Origin: Epithemia pelagica
Taxonomy: Eukaryota; Bacillariophyta; Bacillariophyceae; Surirellales; Surirellaceae
Reading direction: 5' to 3'
Assembly (NCBI GenBank): GCA_946965045.2
Contig: OX337229.1
Location: forward strand, 2,914,001 to 2,978,000
DNA: 64,000 nucleotides
Each line of letters starts with the position of its first letter. The first letter of the stretch is position 1. Below are positions 38,301 through 46,812 of this stretch, piece after piece. The notes below the pieces were generated by a model. That model saw only the letters and a program-made list of their open reading frames with translations. It ran no database searches and was not told the origin of the DNA. A program made the translations under genes and the position numbers.

Positions 38301-39041
38301 ATCAATTGCCATGTACACGATAGGTCCATTGTCTCCAACGAACTGATGTGAAGAAATGTGTGGGCGTGCCTCATCTTCGTCCTTCTTCTGAGATGAAAAG
38401 TCGAAAGAAACATCTTCAACGGCTCGTTGTTCGACCAACAGAGATGGATTGAGTCGTTTCACATACTCCAAAAGAAGTTCACATTGATTGATTGTATTAT
38501 CATTTTGGTTGTCTGCTTCTGTAGTTTCTCGGGTCGCTGCACTGATGTAGGCACAACCGAGATCATCCAGCTCTGGATTGTGGTAAGCGCTTGGGTTATT
38601 GTAGCGTGGTGATGTTGGAGAGGGCACAACCAGAACAAGGCGACGGATTCCAGACAGTGCCAAATTCTTGGCAATTTCGTACATCAAACCTGAACTGGGT
38701 GGACCGTCAAGGTAAACCGTGGAGGATCGAATCAGGCCGTGTGCACGATGGCCCAAAGCGTACACTTGACGGCTATATCGTTCCTCATCACTGTCTTCCA
38801 CCTTGCTCGGACTGATTACTTCATCTTGCAAGTTTTGAGACCCTCCTCGAAAGCGATGGCAAGCTGAGAGAGCATGTTTTCTCCTCCCGCCGATTACGAA
38901 TCGTTGTGCAGCTGGCTTGAATGACGGGGAATGAAACAAAGATGCTTCAGCTTGTATCACCCAGACTAGTAGCGTCAGCGGCAACAGGAGCCGAATATAG
39001 AAGAAGAGAAATTGATATCTCGTCGACATTGCACTGCCCAT
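35349..39041 (-). CDS. UBA1: Ubiquitin-activating enzyme E1 with N-terminal signal peptide (probable periplastidal, SELMA-type)
   Basis: E1 adenylates ubiquitin and holds it as a thioester for transfer to E2. The 1230-residue protein has the standard layout: a first Rossmann-like half (about 90-560), ATP-binding GAGAIGCELLKNLGAMGAG near residue 585, and the catalytic Cys near 749 in PVCTLKNFPYAISHTIQW. The second catalytic half-domain and a C-terminal ubiquitin-fold domain (TMKSLLKRIQKLADSENA...) follow. The first 95 residues are extra. They contain a hydrophobic signal peptide (FLFFYIRLLLPLTLLVWVIQ, cleavage about AEA/SLF) and then a basic Ser/Arg transit-like stretch. In diatoms, signal peptide plus transit peptide without an aromatic +1 residue sends proteins to the periplastidal compartment. 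There a dedicated E1-E2-E3 set drives preprotein import (SELMA). The localisation is inference; the enzyme identity is firm. Confidence 0.92.
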   Translation of the reverse strand: MGSAMSTRYQFLFFYIRLLLPLTLLVWVIQAEASLFHSPSFKPAAQRFVIGGRRKHALSACHRFRGGSQNLQDEVISPSKVEDSDEERYSRQVYALGHRAHGLIRSSTVYLDGPPSSGLMYEIAKNLALSGIRRLVLVVPSPTSPRYNNPSAYHNPELDDLGCAYISAATRETTEADNQNDNTINQCELLLEYVKRLNPSLLVEQRAVEDVSFDFSSQKKDEDEARPHISSHQFVGDNGPIVYMAIDRCQSTCEEINDWLRQQQSDRSVDNPLTFIAVETAGVFGRIFTDFGDEFVVHDSDGEQPALTPLLQVSCEAEGDEGATFYNVQCLPGEKHDVSKGDDLQFHLRNGECLEVPWTCTVERVISPFMVRVRFSDGEEGVENSKAILEQIQTVQPVAFSRIKKPQTLSFVSLREALQQQQSTDGQSLVTPSDLEKSLDTERQRIVLSCFSSLNTFVKEQSRLPLSNDEQDFIASSNLDVQSDQDKAIVADFVRSCSGKLVPLQGIIGAIAAQEALKAVSGLYTPIRQFLLFDCQELMVSDGPRTSVATDAASSNAKIYSKGLRYILGDDVVEKLHGRKIFIAGAGAIGCELLKNLGAMGAGTAKIGKIMLTDMDTIEKSNLSRQLLFRETDLGDFKSVAAKRGTLLFNPDCEIEAHSSKLGKRTGEDSSGNVFEDDDTFWSHQVDIVLNALDNVDARLYMDGQCVTNHIALVDAGTLGPKGNVQVVIPKLSESYASSADPPEEAIPVCTLKNFPYAISHTIQWSRDLFDGLFVQRPQQANDFATSLQIEEDSGKLEDSLEVHKNALRTMAHKLLHESGEQAAIRTAEELKEDILAATLIVGHTNIRSHSLKWAVSLARKLYVESVDELLEQHPLGSKDEDGEDFWTGTRRAPTRLVYDSSENASLEQVQVNRNLVSFVRHGARLRAEAFLPPSSTEVLFSSEEAVETLLGSHDVDSIHSDTANGSSLSKQEQIFRYLSSIPPGSEVELNLADFEKDDDSNGHVSFIAAASNLRAISYGIPPVSAMETRRVAGKIIPAMITTTALVSALSCLELVKLVQKAPLNQYRNAFVNLALPFFAFTVPMPAEVIPGLNGQEYTLWDQLSISESAKTAANKSGGMTMKSLLKRIQKLADSENAENVRVLSVSLGPYLLYANFLHEDDKELMKTAIWEVIHEAISSDEDDEDARDTPVEQYSMDDKTFDLSVVVEDDGSEEEVELPTIRLRRFEKT

Positions 39042-39497
39042 CGTCGGTACTCGTACTCCTATTTGATTTTGTGTTGAACATCAAAAAAATCTGTCTCCAG
39101 TCTCCAGATCCGTTCGACATGTTGCTCCGCGTGGAACCTACCCCACACTTCAGAGTGCGACCAACTGAAGAAGTGGTGGCTCGCCTGGCGCGAGAATGCT
39201 TCCAGATATGCCCCTGCGTGACCAAGGTGGTCCCGCAATTGAACGTGGCTATGCGCTAAAACTTCATCTACCTACTCGTACTCCTCTAGTAGTATTGTGG
39301 CTTGTACTCCTACTCCTAGATTGGATTTTGTTGGTTTTCTGGTATCATCAAAAGCTCAAGAGCAGTAATTATATTGTGTAATATCAATGGCAAACAGTCA
39401 AAGCGTCAATTGTTGGTTGACACCAGAGTGTGTTTGGAGCATCAGCTTCATGATCGGTTACAGAGAACATACTTCATAATGTCCCTTTTGGTTGTTA
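39042..39497. other. Intergenic between E1 5' end and membrane-protein gene A 3' end
   Basis: This is presumed E1 promoter plus the 3' side of membrane-protein gene A. It contains repeated CTCCTACTCCTAG words near 39310. No gene is seen. Confidence 0.45.
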
Positions 39498-41121
39498 TCA
39501 CGCCAAAGAAATGGCGGACGAGGCAGGGAGGAGTTCAATTTCCTTTCCAGCTACTAGTTTGTCCTTGCCATTGGTTTTGTGCCTAGCAATGAGAAATCCA
39601 GTCGTGATGAGTGCAAGTCCTGCCATGATTCCATAACGCAATCCTGCTTTTTTGTAGCTCAAAATAGACTGAAAGTGCTCTGTTGAATAGCTGCGGTCAC
39701 GATAGAAGCAAGAATCGTAAGGCTCACACTCTTCAGATATTGAATGCTGGAATCAAATTAAATACGTACTAGTCCACAATGTAGGCGTCACATGTGTCGC
39801 AGTTTCCGTAGATGTTGACGAAAGGCCATTCATCGGATCCCGGAGGATCGTTTTGATCGTATGTCTGGCCTCCAATGTCGGAGTCAAAAAGATCTTCACA
39901 AGCGTATTCGCCCCACACATCATCCCATGAGGTCTGTCCCCAGTATTCATCATAGTACATGTCATCGTCGAAAGAATAAATTTCCTCTTCCTCGTCATAC
40001 AACTCTTCAACCATGTCCTCTTCTTCGGATGCATATTCCTGGTATTCATCAACCTGTAAAACAAGATAGTTTGAGCCGACTCAAGTCCAAATCCATTCGT
40101 AAAATCTACCATAGTTTTTTCAGTGACCTCTCACCTCAGATTGCAACTCCTCATTTTCTGCTTCTAATTGTTCATTTTCGGCCTCCAGCTCTTCATTCTC
40201 TTTTTCCAACTCTGCGTTTGCAGCAGCATAGTCTGTTTGGTTTGACGCTCCAGAACTGTCTTTGTTGATAGTGACGTTTTGGTTAGAGTTATCTGAAGCT
40301 CCTCCGTCCAATTTGCGGTAGGAGCTGGACCGACTGAGCCGAAACTTTTGCTTTGGCGAGAGCAGGTGACGTTTGCGATTTCCTGAATCGTCTTCCTTCA
40401 CCTCACAAAGTGCCCCAGCGACCATACCATGACAGGTCATGTCTTCTGGCAAGTTCGGACATCCCCACCATCCTCCCCACTCAACTTCCAAGTCTGTGCG
40501 CAGAATTTTGTCATCTTTGTCTTGGGTGTACGATCCAAAGTCATAACCAACAATTCTGGCTTTCCCCTCGTAGATATCACCTTGTGCATGTTGTCGGTTT
40601 GCGTAAACGGCTAAATTGAGGGCCATGGCCAAGATCAAAACACAGGAAAAGATCCCAGAAAGACGGTCCAAGCGTTCGCGACGAACTTCGTCAAAGATGG
40701 ATTGTCGAAGTAAAAGACCAAGCATCGTGAACATGCCAATCCAACACAGGACGACATTGGCATTGCTCAAAGCTAGCAATAGATAGGTCATGAATGTGAC
40801 AATACCAACTACGGCAGCCAGGACACCACGGCGAAACCGGGGCAAATGCATTCGACGGGAAACACTGGATTCTTTGTCCGAGGGTTCACTTCCATTTTCC
40901 TTGCCGTCCATGGGTTTACCTTTAGCAGCGGTTTCTCCCTGATCCCCATTCTCCTCCAATCCAACTTCATCGACAGAATCTGCAAAGCTAAGAGTACTTT
41001 GTAGCTCAATTTGCACTAATAGCACGTAGAAGGCCAACATTGTGAAAAAAATGGTTAACAATGCCGCACCCATGAGGGCCGCCAGGCCGACATGGGTAGG
41101 GAAGTTTGAGTAGGATTGCAT
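39498..41121 (-). CDS. Membrane protein A of a paralogous pair: TM cluster, coiled coil, acidic Trp-rich domain, C-terminal TM
   Basis: Three exons (40135-41121, 39770-40053, 39498-39690) join across introns of 81 and 79 bp to give 487 residues. Order of parts: TM1 (about 11-35, LLTIFFTMLAFYVLLVQIEL) and a charged loop; TM2-TM4 (about 98-185), including TYLLLALSNANVVLCWIGMF; the segment EWGGWWGCPNLPEDMTC with paired Cys; and a heptad coiled coil (ELEKENEELEAENEQLEAEN). Next are an acidic aromatic region (YYDEYWGQTSWDDVWGEY), WPFVNIYGNCDTCDAYIVD, YYSTEHFQSIL, and a final TM (YGIMAGLALITTGFLIA). The paralogue at 50120-51858 has exons 2 and 3 of exactly the same length (284 and 193 nt) and the same intron phases. 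I know no named family. The conserved Cys pairs suggest a lumenal, oxidised domain. Confidence 0.82.
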
Positions 41122-41436
41122 AATGTTGTTCTTTTATGTCGTCGCCTTCCTGTTGTCTTTCTTCGTTCTCATCCGGAACGAGAAGGACAATGCATCCAGA
41201 ACTGGCAAGTGGCAAGACAGCAGATGAATTGATGGACAAAAAAATGCGGGCGAGAATGTGGTCGTGTATGCGGGAAATTCAAAATGTGTGCATGCGCGCA
41301 GCGGTAGGTAGCAAAGCGGAATTCGGAACCAGAGACCACATAGTTTTTAGTCGCGATTGGATGGGCCCCGTATGACGTCACCTATATCCTGTTTCATGTT
41401 TCGCATCGTGTATCGTGTGGTGCATTCATTTGCACC
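41122..41436. promoter_or_regulatory. 315-bp divergent upstream region (membrane gene A / EPL1)
   Basis: This is the only non-coding sequence between two divergent start codons, so promoters of both genes must lie here or overlap the genes. No specific element was identified. Confidence 0.45.
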
Positions 41437-43092
41437 ATGAAAAGCAGCATCGCTACCAACATGCCAGCGTCTCTGAATGTGTACAAGAAGATCGCAGTGA
41501 TTCGAAAGCTAAGTGATAGCTTGACATATGAAGATACGGAGGGACAACTCAAATCTGTATCAGCCGAGCAACTGGGGGATGCCATTGCGACGGCTACGCC
41601 TCTCACTACTACGAAACTAAAACATGACATTCCGGTTCCCTTGATCCGGACGGTTGGTTCGTATGAGTGTGACGTTTCTGCGGAGTATCAAGCCCCACTT
41701 TCGTATGTCCGAAGCCATCGACCTACCCCAGAAGAACTGAAAGAAAAATTAGAATATGTACTCGATGCAGAGGACGAAACGTGGCTAAACAACAATCCGA
41801 AATTCGGTGGCAAGAACGACAAGAAAGACGCCAATGGCCACCCGCTACCACGCCTGAGCAGGGATATGCTTGAGAAGATGATTGATATTCTAGAAAAAGA
41901 GACTGGTTTTGATTCAATAATAACCACTAACAAGGCAGAGGAAGTCTTTCGGGTGCAACTACCAGAATTTTATCGACTATTTCCTTCTAAACCACGGAAT
42001 GGTGTTGTCGCCACCAAACACGTATTGAATGATGTCTATTCGTACTGGATGCAGAAGCGGTCACGATTAAAGCGGCCATTGTTTCGGAGGTTCTGGCCTG
42101 TCACCTCCTTAGACGACACCAATCCACATCTGGTCTTTCGTCCCCGGGAAAAAGAAAAATACAAGCTTCGAAAGAAGCGACAAAATGACATGGATGCATA
42201 TCGGAAATTGAAGCAATTGCGGCAAGACTTTGACACTATCCGGTCTGTTATTTCACTCATTCGGAGACGGGAAGAGCTGAGTCACCAGCATTTGAGAATA
42301 CAGATTGAACTGTATCGACAGAAAACGCACAATCTGCTCGACACATCGGGGCAACACAGAGAATCTTCACTGTTGGATCGGACGTCAATGGACTCATTAC
42401 TGTCGATTCCCACGTTCTTCGACATTCATAGTGGAGGAAGGAACAAGAGTAGAAACGTTCGAAGCGCGAATTTTAACTTTGGGAGTAGAGGGGCAATCGA
42501 TATCTCTACGGGATTGTCTACGAGCGGAGCTGGTGGTGGTCCTGAGTTACCAGATAACGTCATGGTAGCAGGTCATAACCATGGACAACCTGCACCCAGT
42601 TTCATGGACCCATTGTCGACACGAGATTTGTATGTGACATCTTGGGAAGGGGCAGTCCCTCATGTCTCAGCTTACGTAAATTCACATCCAGAGCCGACAC
42701 ATACATTTCGATATCGTCCTCGGGTCGGCCGTGGAGGTCGAATATGCATTGACCGGTTACCACGACCACCTCATCCCAACGTTAAGCCTGTGACTGTTTT
42801 CACGGCTGGGAAAGCTTTGCCATTGAAAGTAGCTCAACCAGGTGAACCAGATACATCACGCCTGTTGGACGTACTTCCTCGTCCATTGGATACCGAACAC
42901 CTAAGTCGCCGACTAGAAGATATTTGCGTTGCATCTATTTATGAAGATCACCAAAACGCGCTATCAGCTGCTCAGCACCCATTGGGAGATGACGAAAATG
43001 ATGGAGAGGAAGTGATTGTTCGTTTGGACAATTGGTTAGACTCTGATGACCATTTGTGGGGGGAAGAAAGACATTCACTGGGCCCTTTATGA
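41437..43092 (+). CDS. EPL1: Enhancer-of-polycomb-like protein (EPL1), NuA4-type acetyltransferase subunit
   Basis: EPL1/EPC proteins anchor the catalytic core of the NuA4/TIP60 histone acetyltransferase in the nucleus. The 551-residue single-exon protein has the EPcA N-terminal region: DIPVPLIRTVGSYECDV; a Tyr-Val-Arg-Ser motif after YQAPLSYVRSHRPTPEELKE; then EYVLDAEDETWLNNN and LSRDMLEKMIDILEKETGFD. The second conserved block is VYSYWMQKRSRLKRPLFRRF, then DDTNPHLVFRPREKEKYKLR, followed by a basic coiled coil (KKRQNDMDAYRKLKQLRQDF). The C-terminal third is less conserved and ends acidic. The order matches fungal and animal homologues, so the identification is strong. Confidence 0.9.
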   Translation: MKSSIATNMPASLNVYKKIAVIRKLSDSLTYEDTEGQLKSVSAEQLGDAIATATPLTTTKLKHDIPVPLIRTVGSYECDVSAEYQAPLSYVRSHRPTPEELKEKLEYVLDAEDETWLNNNPKFGGKNDKKDANGHPLPRLSRDMLEKMIDILEKETGFDSIITTNKAEEVFRVQLPEFYRLFPSKPRNGVVATKHVLNDVYSYWMQKRSRLKRPLFRRFWPVTSLDDTNPHLVFRPREKEKYKLRKKRQNDMDAYRKLKQLRQDFDTIRSVISLIRRREELSHQHLRIQIELYRQKTHNLLDTSGQHRESSLLDRTSMDSLLSIPTFFDIHSGGRNKSRNVRSANFNFGSRGAIDISTGLSTSGAGGGPELPDNVMVAGHNHGQPAPSFMDPLSTRDLYVTSWEGAVPHVSAYVNSHPEPTHTFRYRPRVGRGGRICIDRLPRPPHPNVKPVTVFTAGKALPLKVAQPGEPDTSRLLDVLPRPLDTEHLSRRLEDICVASIYEDHQNALSAAQHPLGDDENDGEEVIVRLDNWLDSDDHLWGEERHSLGPL

Positions 43093-43429
43093 ACCTGTTC
43101 TTCACCTCTGGTGTGTCCGCTCGTGTCTATCGCCGGTTGTTTGCAGAACAACCATAAAAAACCGCGATGGATTCGACTTCCGTAGTAACGATTTAGTCCA
43201 TGCTCCAATTTTGATTGCAGCCATCAAGTTTTCAGAAAGGACTCAGTAGTAATTAGCACCTATGCAAGATTAGTAGATCCGTATTAAGGTCTACTAAGAA
43301 GGTAAGAAGGTGGCCTCTAAACAACACAATACAAAGGGATTCTCTTTCCAAGGCAAGACTTCAGGGCCGGCAAATGAAAAATAGACACGCCCAGTAGAAA
43401 GATGGGAGATTTTCGACTGCTTGTTTTTC
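43093..43429. other. Convergent 3' intergenic region
   Basis: This lies between the 3' ends of EPL1 and the acidic CaaX-like gene. Nothing is recognised. Confidence 0.45.
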
Positions 43430-44197
43430 TTATGTGAAAGCACAGCACAGCACTCCAGATGCATCTTTTTGCGCAGTGTCGTCGGTATCGTCGATCGCTC
43501 GCGATGCTGCTTCCTCTTGCGGCTCTTCTGGGGTTGGTTGTGCTTCTTCTACTTCCTTGTCTTCTTCAGCTGATGTTGGTTCAGGGTCAGCTGGTGCTTC
43601 TGGTTCCTCTTCTTTCACGGGTTCTGGCTCAGGTTCAGGTTTTGGTTCCTCTTTCACTTCTGGCTTTTCCTCTTCCTCTTCTTCCTCGGGCTCTTCTTCG
43701 TCTTTCACCGGAGTCGGCTCAGCTGAAGGCACTGCAGATTCTTCTGCGTCGTCTGTGGTATCAGCAGCTGCTTCGTCACTCTTCACAGTTTCCTCTTCAG
43801 ATGGCTTTTCCTCTTTTTCATTTTCTACAACAGGTGATTCATTAGCATCAGTCGTCTCAGCGGCAGGGGTGGCTGCAGCAGCCACATCACGGGCCGACTT
43901 TCTCTTCTTAAATTCTTCCTTCTTTGCCTCTCTCTTCTGCTTAGCTTCTTGTCTCATCTTAGCAGAGTATTCACGCTTTGCCTTGTTTCTTGCAGCGAGT
44001 GATGAAAAGTATCCACGAATACCCTTCTTCTTAGAAGGGGTGGTGGGCTCTTCCTCCTTCTTCTCATCTGCAAATTCCGTTGGTGCCATCTCCTTCTCTG
44101 GAGATGATTCCTCTGTTCCAGCTGTGTCAGTCTCCGGTTTCTCTGAGGAAGCGGTCTCAGTGGGTTGGTTTGCGGTTTCTTCCATTGTATCAGCCAT
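43430..44197 (-). CDS. Acidic disordered protein ending in a CaaX-like CCAFT
   Basis: This is a 255-residue frame. The N-terminal 55 residues are Thr/Glu/Pro-rich. A basic helical segment follows (GIRGYFSSLAARNKAKREYS, then MRQEAKQKREAKKEEFKKRK). Then come about 140 residues of Glu/Pro/Ala repeats (EEEPEEEEEEEKPEVKEEPK). The protein ends SGVLCCAFT: the last four residues, C-A-F-T, fit a CaaX prenylation box and the preceding Cys could be palmitoylated. That would make it a lipid-anchored, cytosol-facing acidic protein. No family is recognised. The opposite strand is also open for 276 codons (Ser-rich), but that is the expected shadow of this composition. Confidence 0.65.
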   Translation of the reverse strand: MADTMEETANQPTETASSEKPETDTAGTEESSPEKEMAPTEFADEKKEEEPTTPSKKKGIRGYFSSLAARNKAKREYSAKMRQEAKQKREAKKEEFKKRKSARDVAAAATPAAETTDANESPVVENEKEEKPSEEETVKSDEAAADTTDDAEESAVPSAEPTPVKDEEEPEEEEEEEKPEVKEEPKPEPEPEPVKEEEPEAPADPEPTSAEEDKEVEEAQPTPEEPQEEAASRAIDDTDDTAQKDASGVLCCAFT

Positions 44198-45231
44198 CTT
44201 CCACGGTCAGTGCGCCTTGATCGTTTCAAACGGAGTGGGATTAGAGAAAAATGCCAAAATGTAGCAGAAGAGAAGAATGGCGAAACGAGAGACTGAACAA
44301 AGCCCCTGCTCGCTTCTTTTTGTCCGGTCGTCCTGCATGGCCACGCCATGGCAGGCATGCGTTCTTGGGAGTCGATAGCAATTGTAAATCCTCGATCCGT
44401 TGAGCCCTAGTAAATTTATCAAATAAAGTTACTTAAGGGTCTTAGCTAATTGACTCTTGCGCGCGCACTCCTCATTGGATGGAGAATGTTCGGAGAGACT
44501 AAGTTGCTGCCAATGTTTTGCTGATGATGCGTGTTTCTCATTCCGATCCGGCCAACCCAACAATTTTCTGTATGTGGAAGGGTCCCATGTACTGAAAAAA
44601 TGGCGATACTTATCGCCAGCCGCGCTCGTGAGTCGCTCCAGCTGCGCGTCGGAAGCATCCTTCGCGCCAAATCATAGTGGAGAGATTTAACAGTGTAATT
44701 ACGACAGGACTGATGGGACAGGAGTGACCGGTGCGCCAATCACATGCTATTGGCTATTTTGGCGTGTCTTTCCAGTGTGGATGACTCGCAAAAACCTCGC
44801 AAAAACCATTGACAGACAGTTTGACAATTGGAAAATTATGCCCGCTTTTTCCCATATATATTGTACCATCTACCACATCTACCATCACAATCACAGATCA
44901 CATCAGCTGCAGAATGCTGAACATCTCACCATTTTGCATTTTGTTGGTAAGTTGCAAGCCATTTAGCTTTGCTGGCCTTCTCTTGGGCCTATGAAAATAA
45001 AATATTATATTGCTGCAGCCGAGTCGTCACCGTCTTGCGCAGCTCAACCATATCATTCTGCACTTAACTTCTTTACGAACCAATAGTGAAGGTCGATCGA
45101 TGAGCTATCCTTGCAGGATTTGCCTCTTTAGGGTTTATGGATAGATTTTCACATGGCAGAGGTTGAGTGCCGAGAAGAGTGATGCCAACTACTCGAATGT
45201 ATTAGGTTCTAAAGTAATACGGGTGACAGTC
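44198..45231. other. Intergenic, about 1 kb
   Basis: This is the upstream region of the CaaX-like gene and the 3' side of the leuB gene. No coding region, tRNA-like cloverleaf or repeat was recognised. The small frames at 44446-44966 have no features. Confidence 0.45.
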
Positions 45232-46579
45232 TTAGGCGGCAGCGGGCACTTCCATCTCCACTACTGCTTTGGCAACGGCTTCTCCCATTTCCTTGCACCC
45301 AACAAGTTGACATCCATCTCCTTCTTGTTTGATATCTGCCGTTCTCAGACCTTGATCCAAAACAGCTTCAACCGCTGCTTCCAAGATCTGTGCCTCTTGG
45401 GGACGATCTAAATCATACTGCAACATCATCGCCGCTGAGAGAATCATGGCCAATGGGTTGGCCTTGTCTTCACCAGCAATGTCTGGTGCTGATCCATGAC
45501 AAGGCTCAAATACACCAGGACCCGACTCTCCAATTGAGGCCGAGGGTAGCATACCCAAGCTGCCAACCAACATGGAGGCCTCATCGGACAGAATGTCACC
45601 AAATATATTCCCACATACAATAGTATCGAATTGTTTTGGCCACCGAATCAATTGCATCGCAGCGTTATCGACATACATGTGACTCAATTCCACATCCGGA
45701 AAGTCCGTGGTCATGACCTTGGTCACGACATCTCGCCAGAGCTGCGATACATCCAGTACATTAGCTTTGTCCACACTGCATAACTTGCTATTGCGCTTAC
45801 TTGCCACATCACCAGCTACACGAGCAATCCGGTCAATCTCTGATTCGGAATAAATCATATTGTTGTAACCAACGCGTTCGCCTAGGGAAAAAGTACAGCA
45901 CGTGTAAGTTGGACGGAAACGACAGACACACATAGAGACATTGTCAAGTCGCCTTACCATCCACAACATCAATTCCCTTCGGTGTACCAAAATATACATC
46001 ACCAGTCAACTCTCGAACCACCATGACATCAACGCCTTCGACAACCTCAGGTTTCAACGTCGACGCTTCAATCAGTTGTGGAAGCACCTTGGCGGGACGC
46101 AAGTTGGCAAATAATCCCATTTCCTTGCGCATCCGAAGCAACCCAGTTTCAGGCCTCAATTCACGTGGATTGGTATCCCATTTATATCCTCCGATGCAGG
46201 CAAGCAATACCGAATCGCTGGCCAAGCATTGCGCCAGTGACTCGGGTGGGAACGGGTCGTTCACAGCATCAATGGCCGCCCCGCCAATCAAGGCTTCTTT
46301 GGTATTCAATTCAAATCCACATCGCTGGCATAGAGATTCCAATGCGACTTTCGTTGCTGTCGTAATTTCGGGGCCAATCCCATCACCAGGAAGCAGTGTA
46401 ATATCATAGGAATCTTTCTTGGCCACTGCCGCATGTGGTTGACCGGCGGATGCGGCGGGTGAGGAGAACCGTTGCGCAGACGGGGCACACCCAAACGGAG
46501 CAGCGCCTCCCTTTGTCACGAACGCGAACGTCCTGGAGAATAGAAGCGATAAAGCGGCAAATGACAAAACCACCTTCAT
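45232..46579 (-). CDS. leuB: 3-isopropylmalate dehydrogenase, plastid-targeted
   Basis: This enzyme oxidatively decarboxylates 3-isopropylmalate in leucine synthesis, using NAD+. Exon 1 (45958-46579) and exon 2 (45232-45881) join across a 76-bp intron (GTAAGG...CCTAG, phase 1), giving 423 residues. The start ATG at 46579 yields [20 protein letters not shown], a signal peptide cut before Phe, followed by a Ser/Ala transit region: a classic diatom plastid presequence. An in-frame ATG at 46675 adds a Val-rich stretch and is less likely. The mature enzyme starts [15 protein letters not shown]. It has [36 protein letters not shown], and the signature [20 protein letters not shown] followed by [20 protein letters not shown]. 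It is complete. Confidence 0.95.
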
Positions 46580-46812
46580 GGTCACACACACGGCGATCTT
46601 CTTCAAACGCAGAACCACTACGACGACGACGACGAAAGTGCCAACGCGGGAGCGAAAAATGAGACGTACTTCCATAGAAATCTTCCACGTGGAAGTGTAG
46701 TGGGTGGGGCGTGTCGTCTCACTATTGCCCCTCCTCTGTATCTTTGAATGTCATGATATTGCATGCCAACAACGACAACTACAACGACAACGAGATCGAA
46801 AAAGAGATCACC
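46580..46812. promoter_or_regulatory. 233-bp divergent region between two plastid-protein genes
   Basis: The leuB and ctpA genes are head to head, with 233 bp between the preferred start codons. The upstream ATGs (46675 for leuB, 46753 for ctpA) would narrow it. Both products go to the plastid, so co-regulation is possible. No motif is identified. Confidence 0.5.

Noticed and set aside
43434-44264. 276-codon plus-strand Ser/Gly-rich frame
   Set aside because: It mirrors the Glu/Pro-rich coding strand of the CaaX-like gene and starts inside its 3' end.
44400-45150. A structural RNA or short gene upstream of leuB's 3' end
   Set aside because: No cloverleaf, snRNA-like motif or conserved-looking frame could be recognised.
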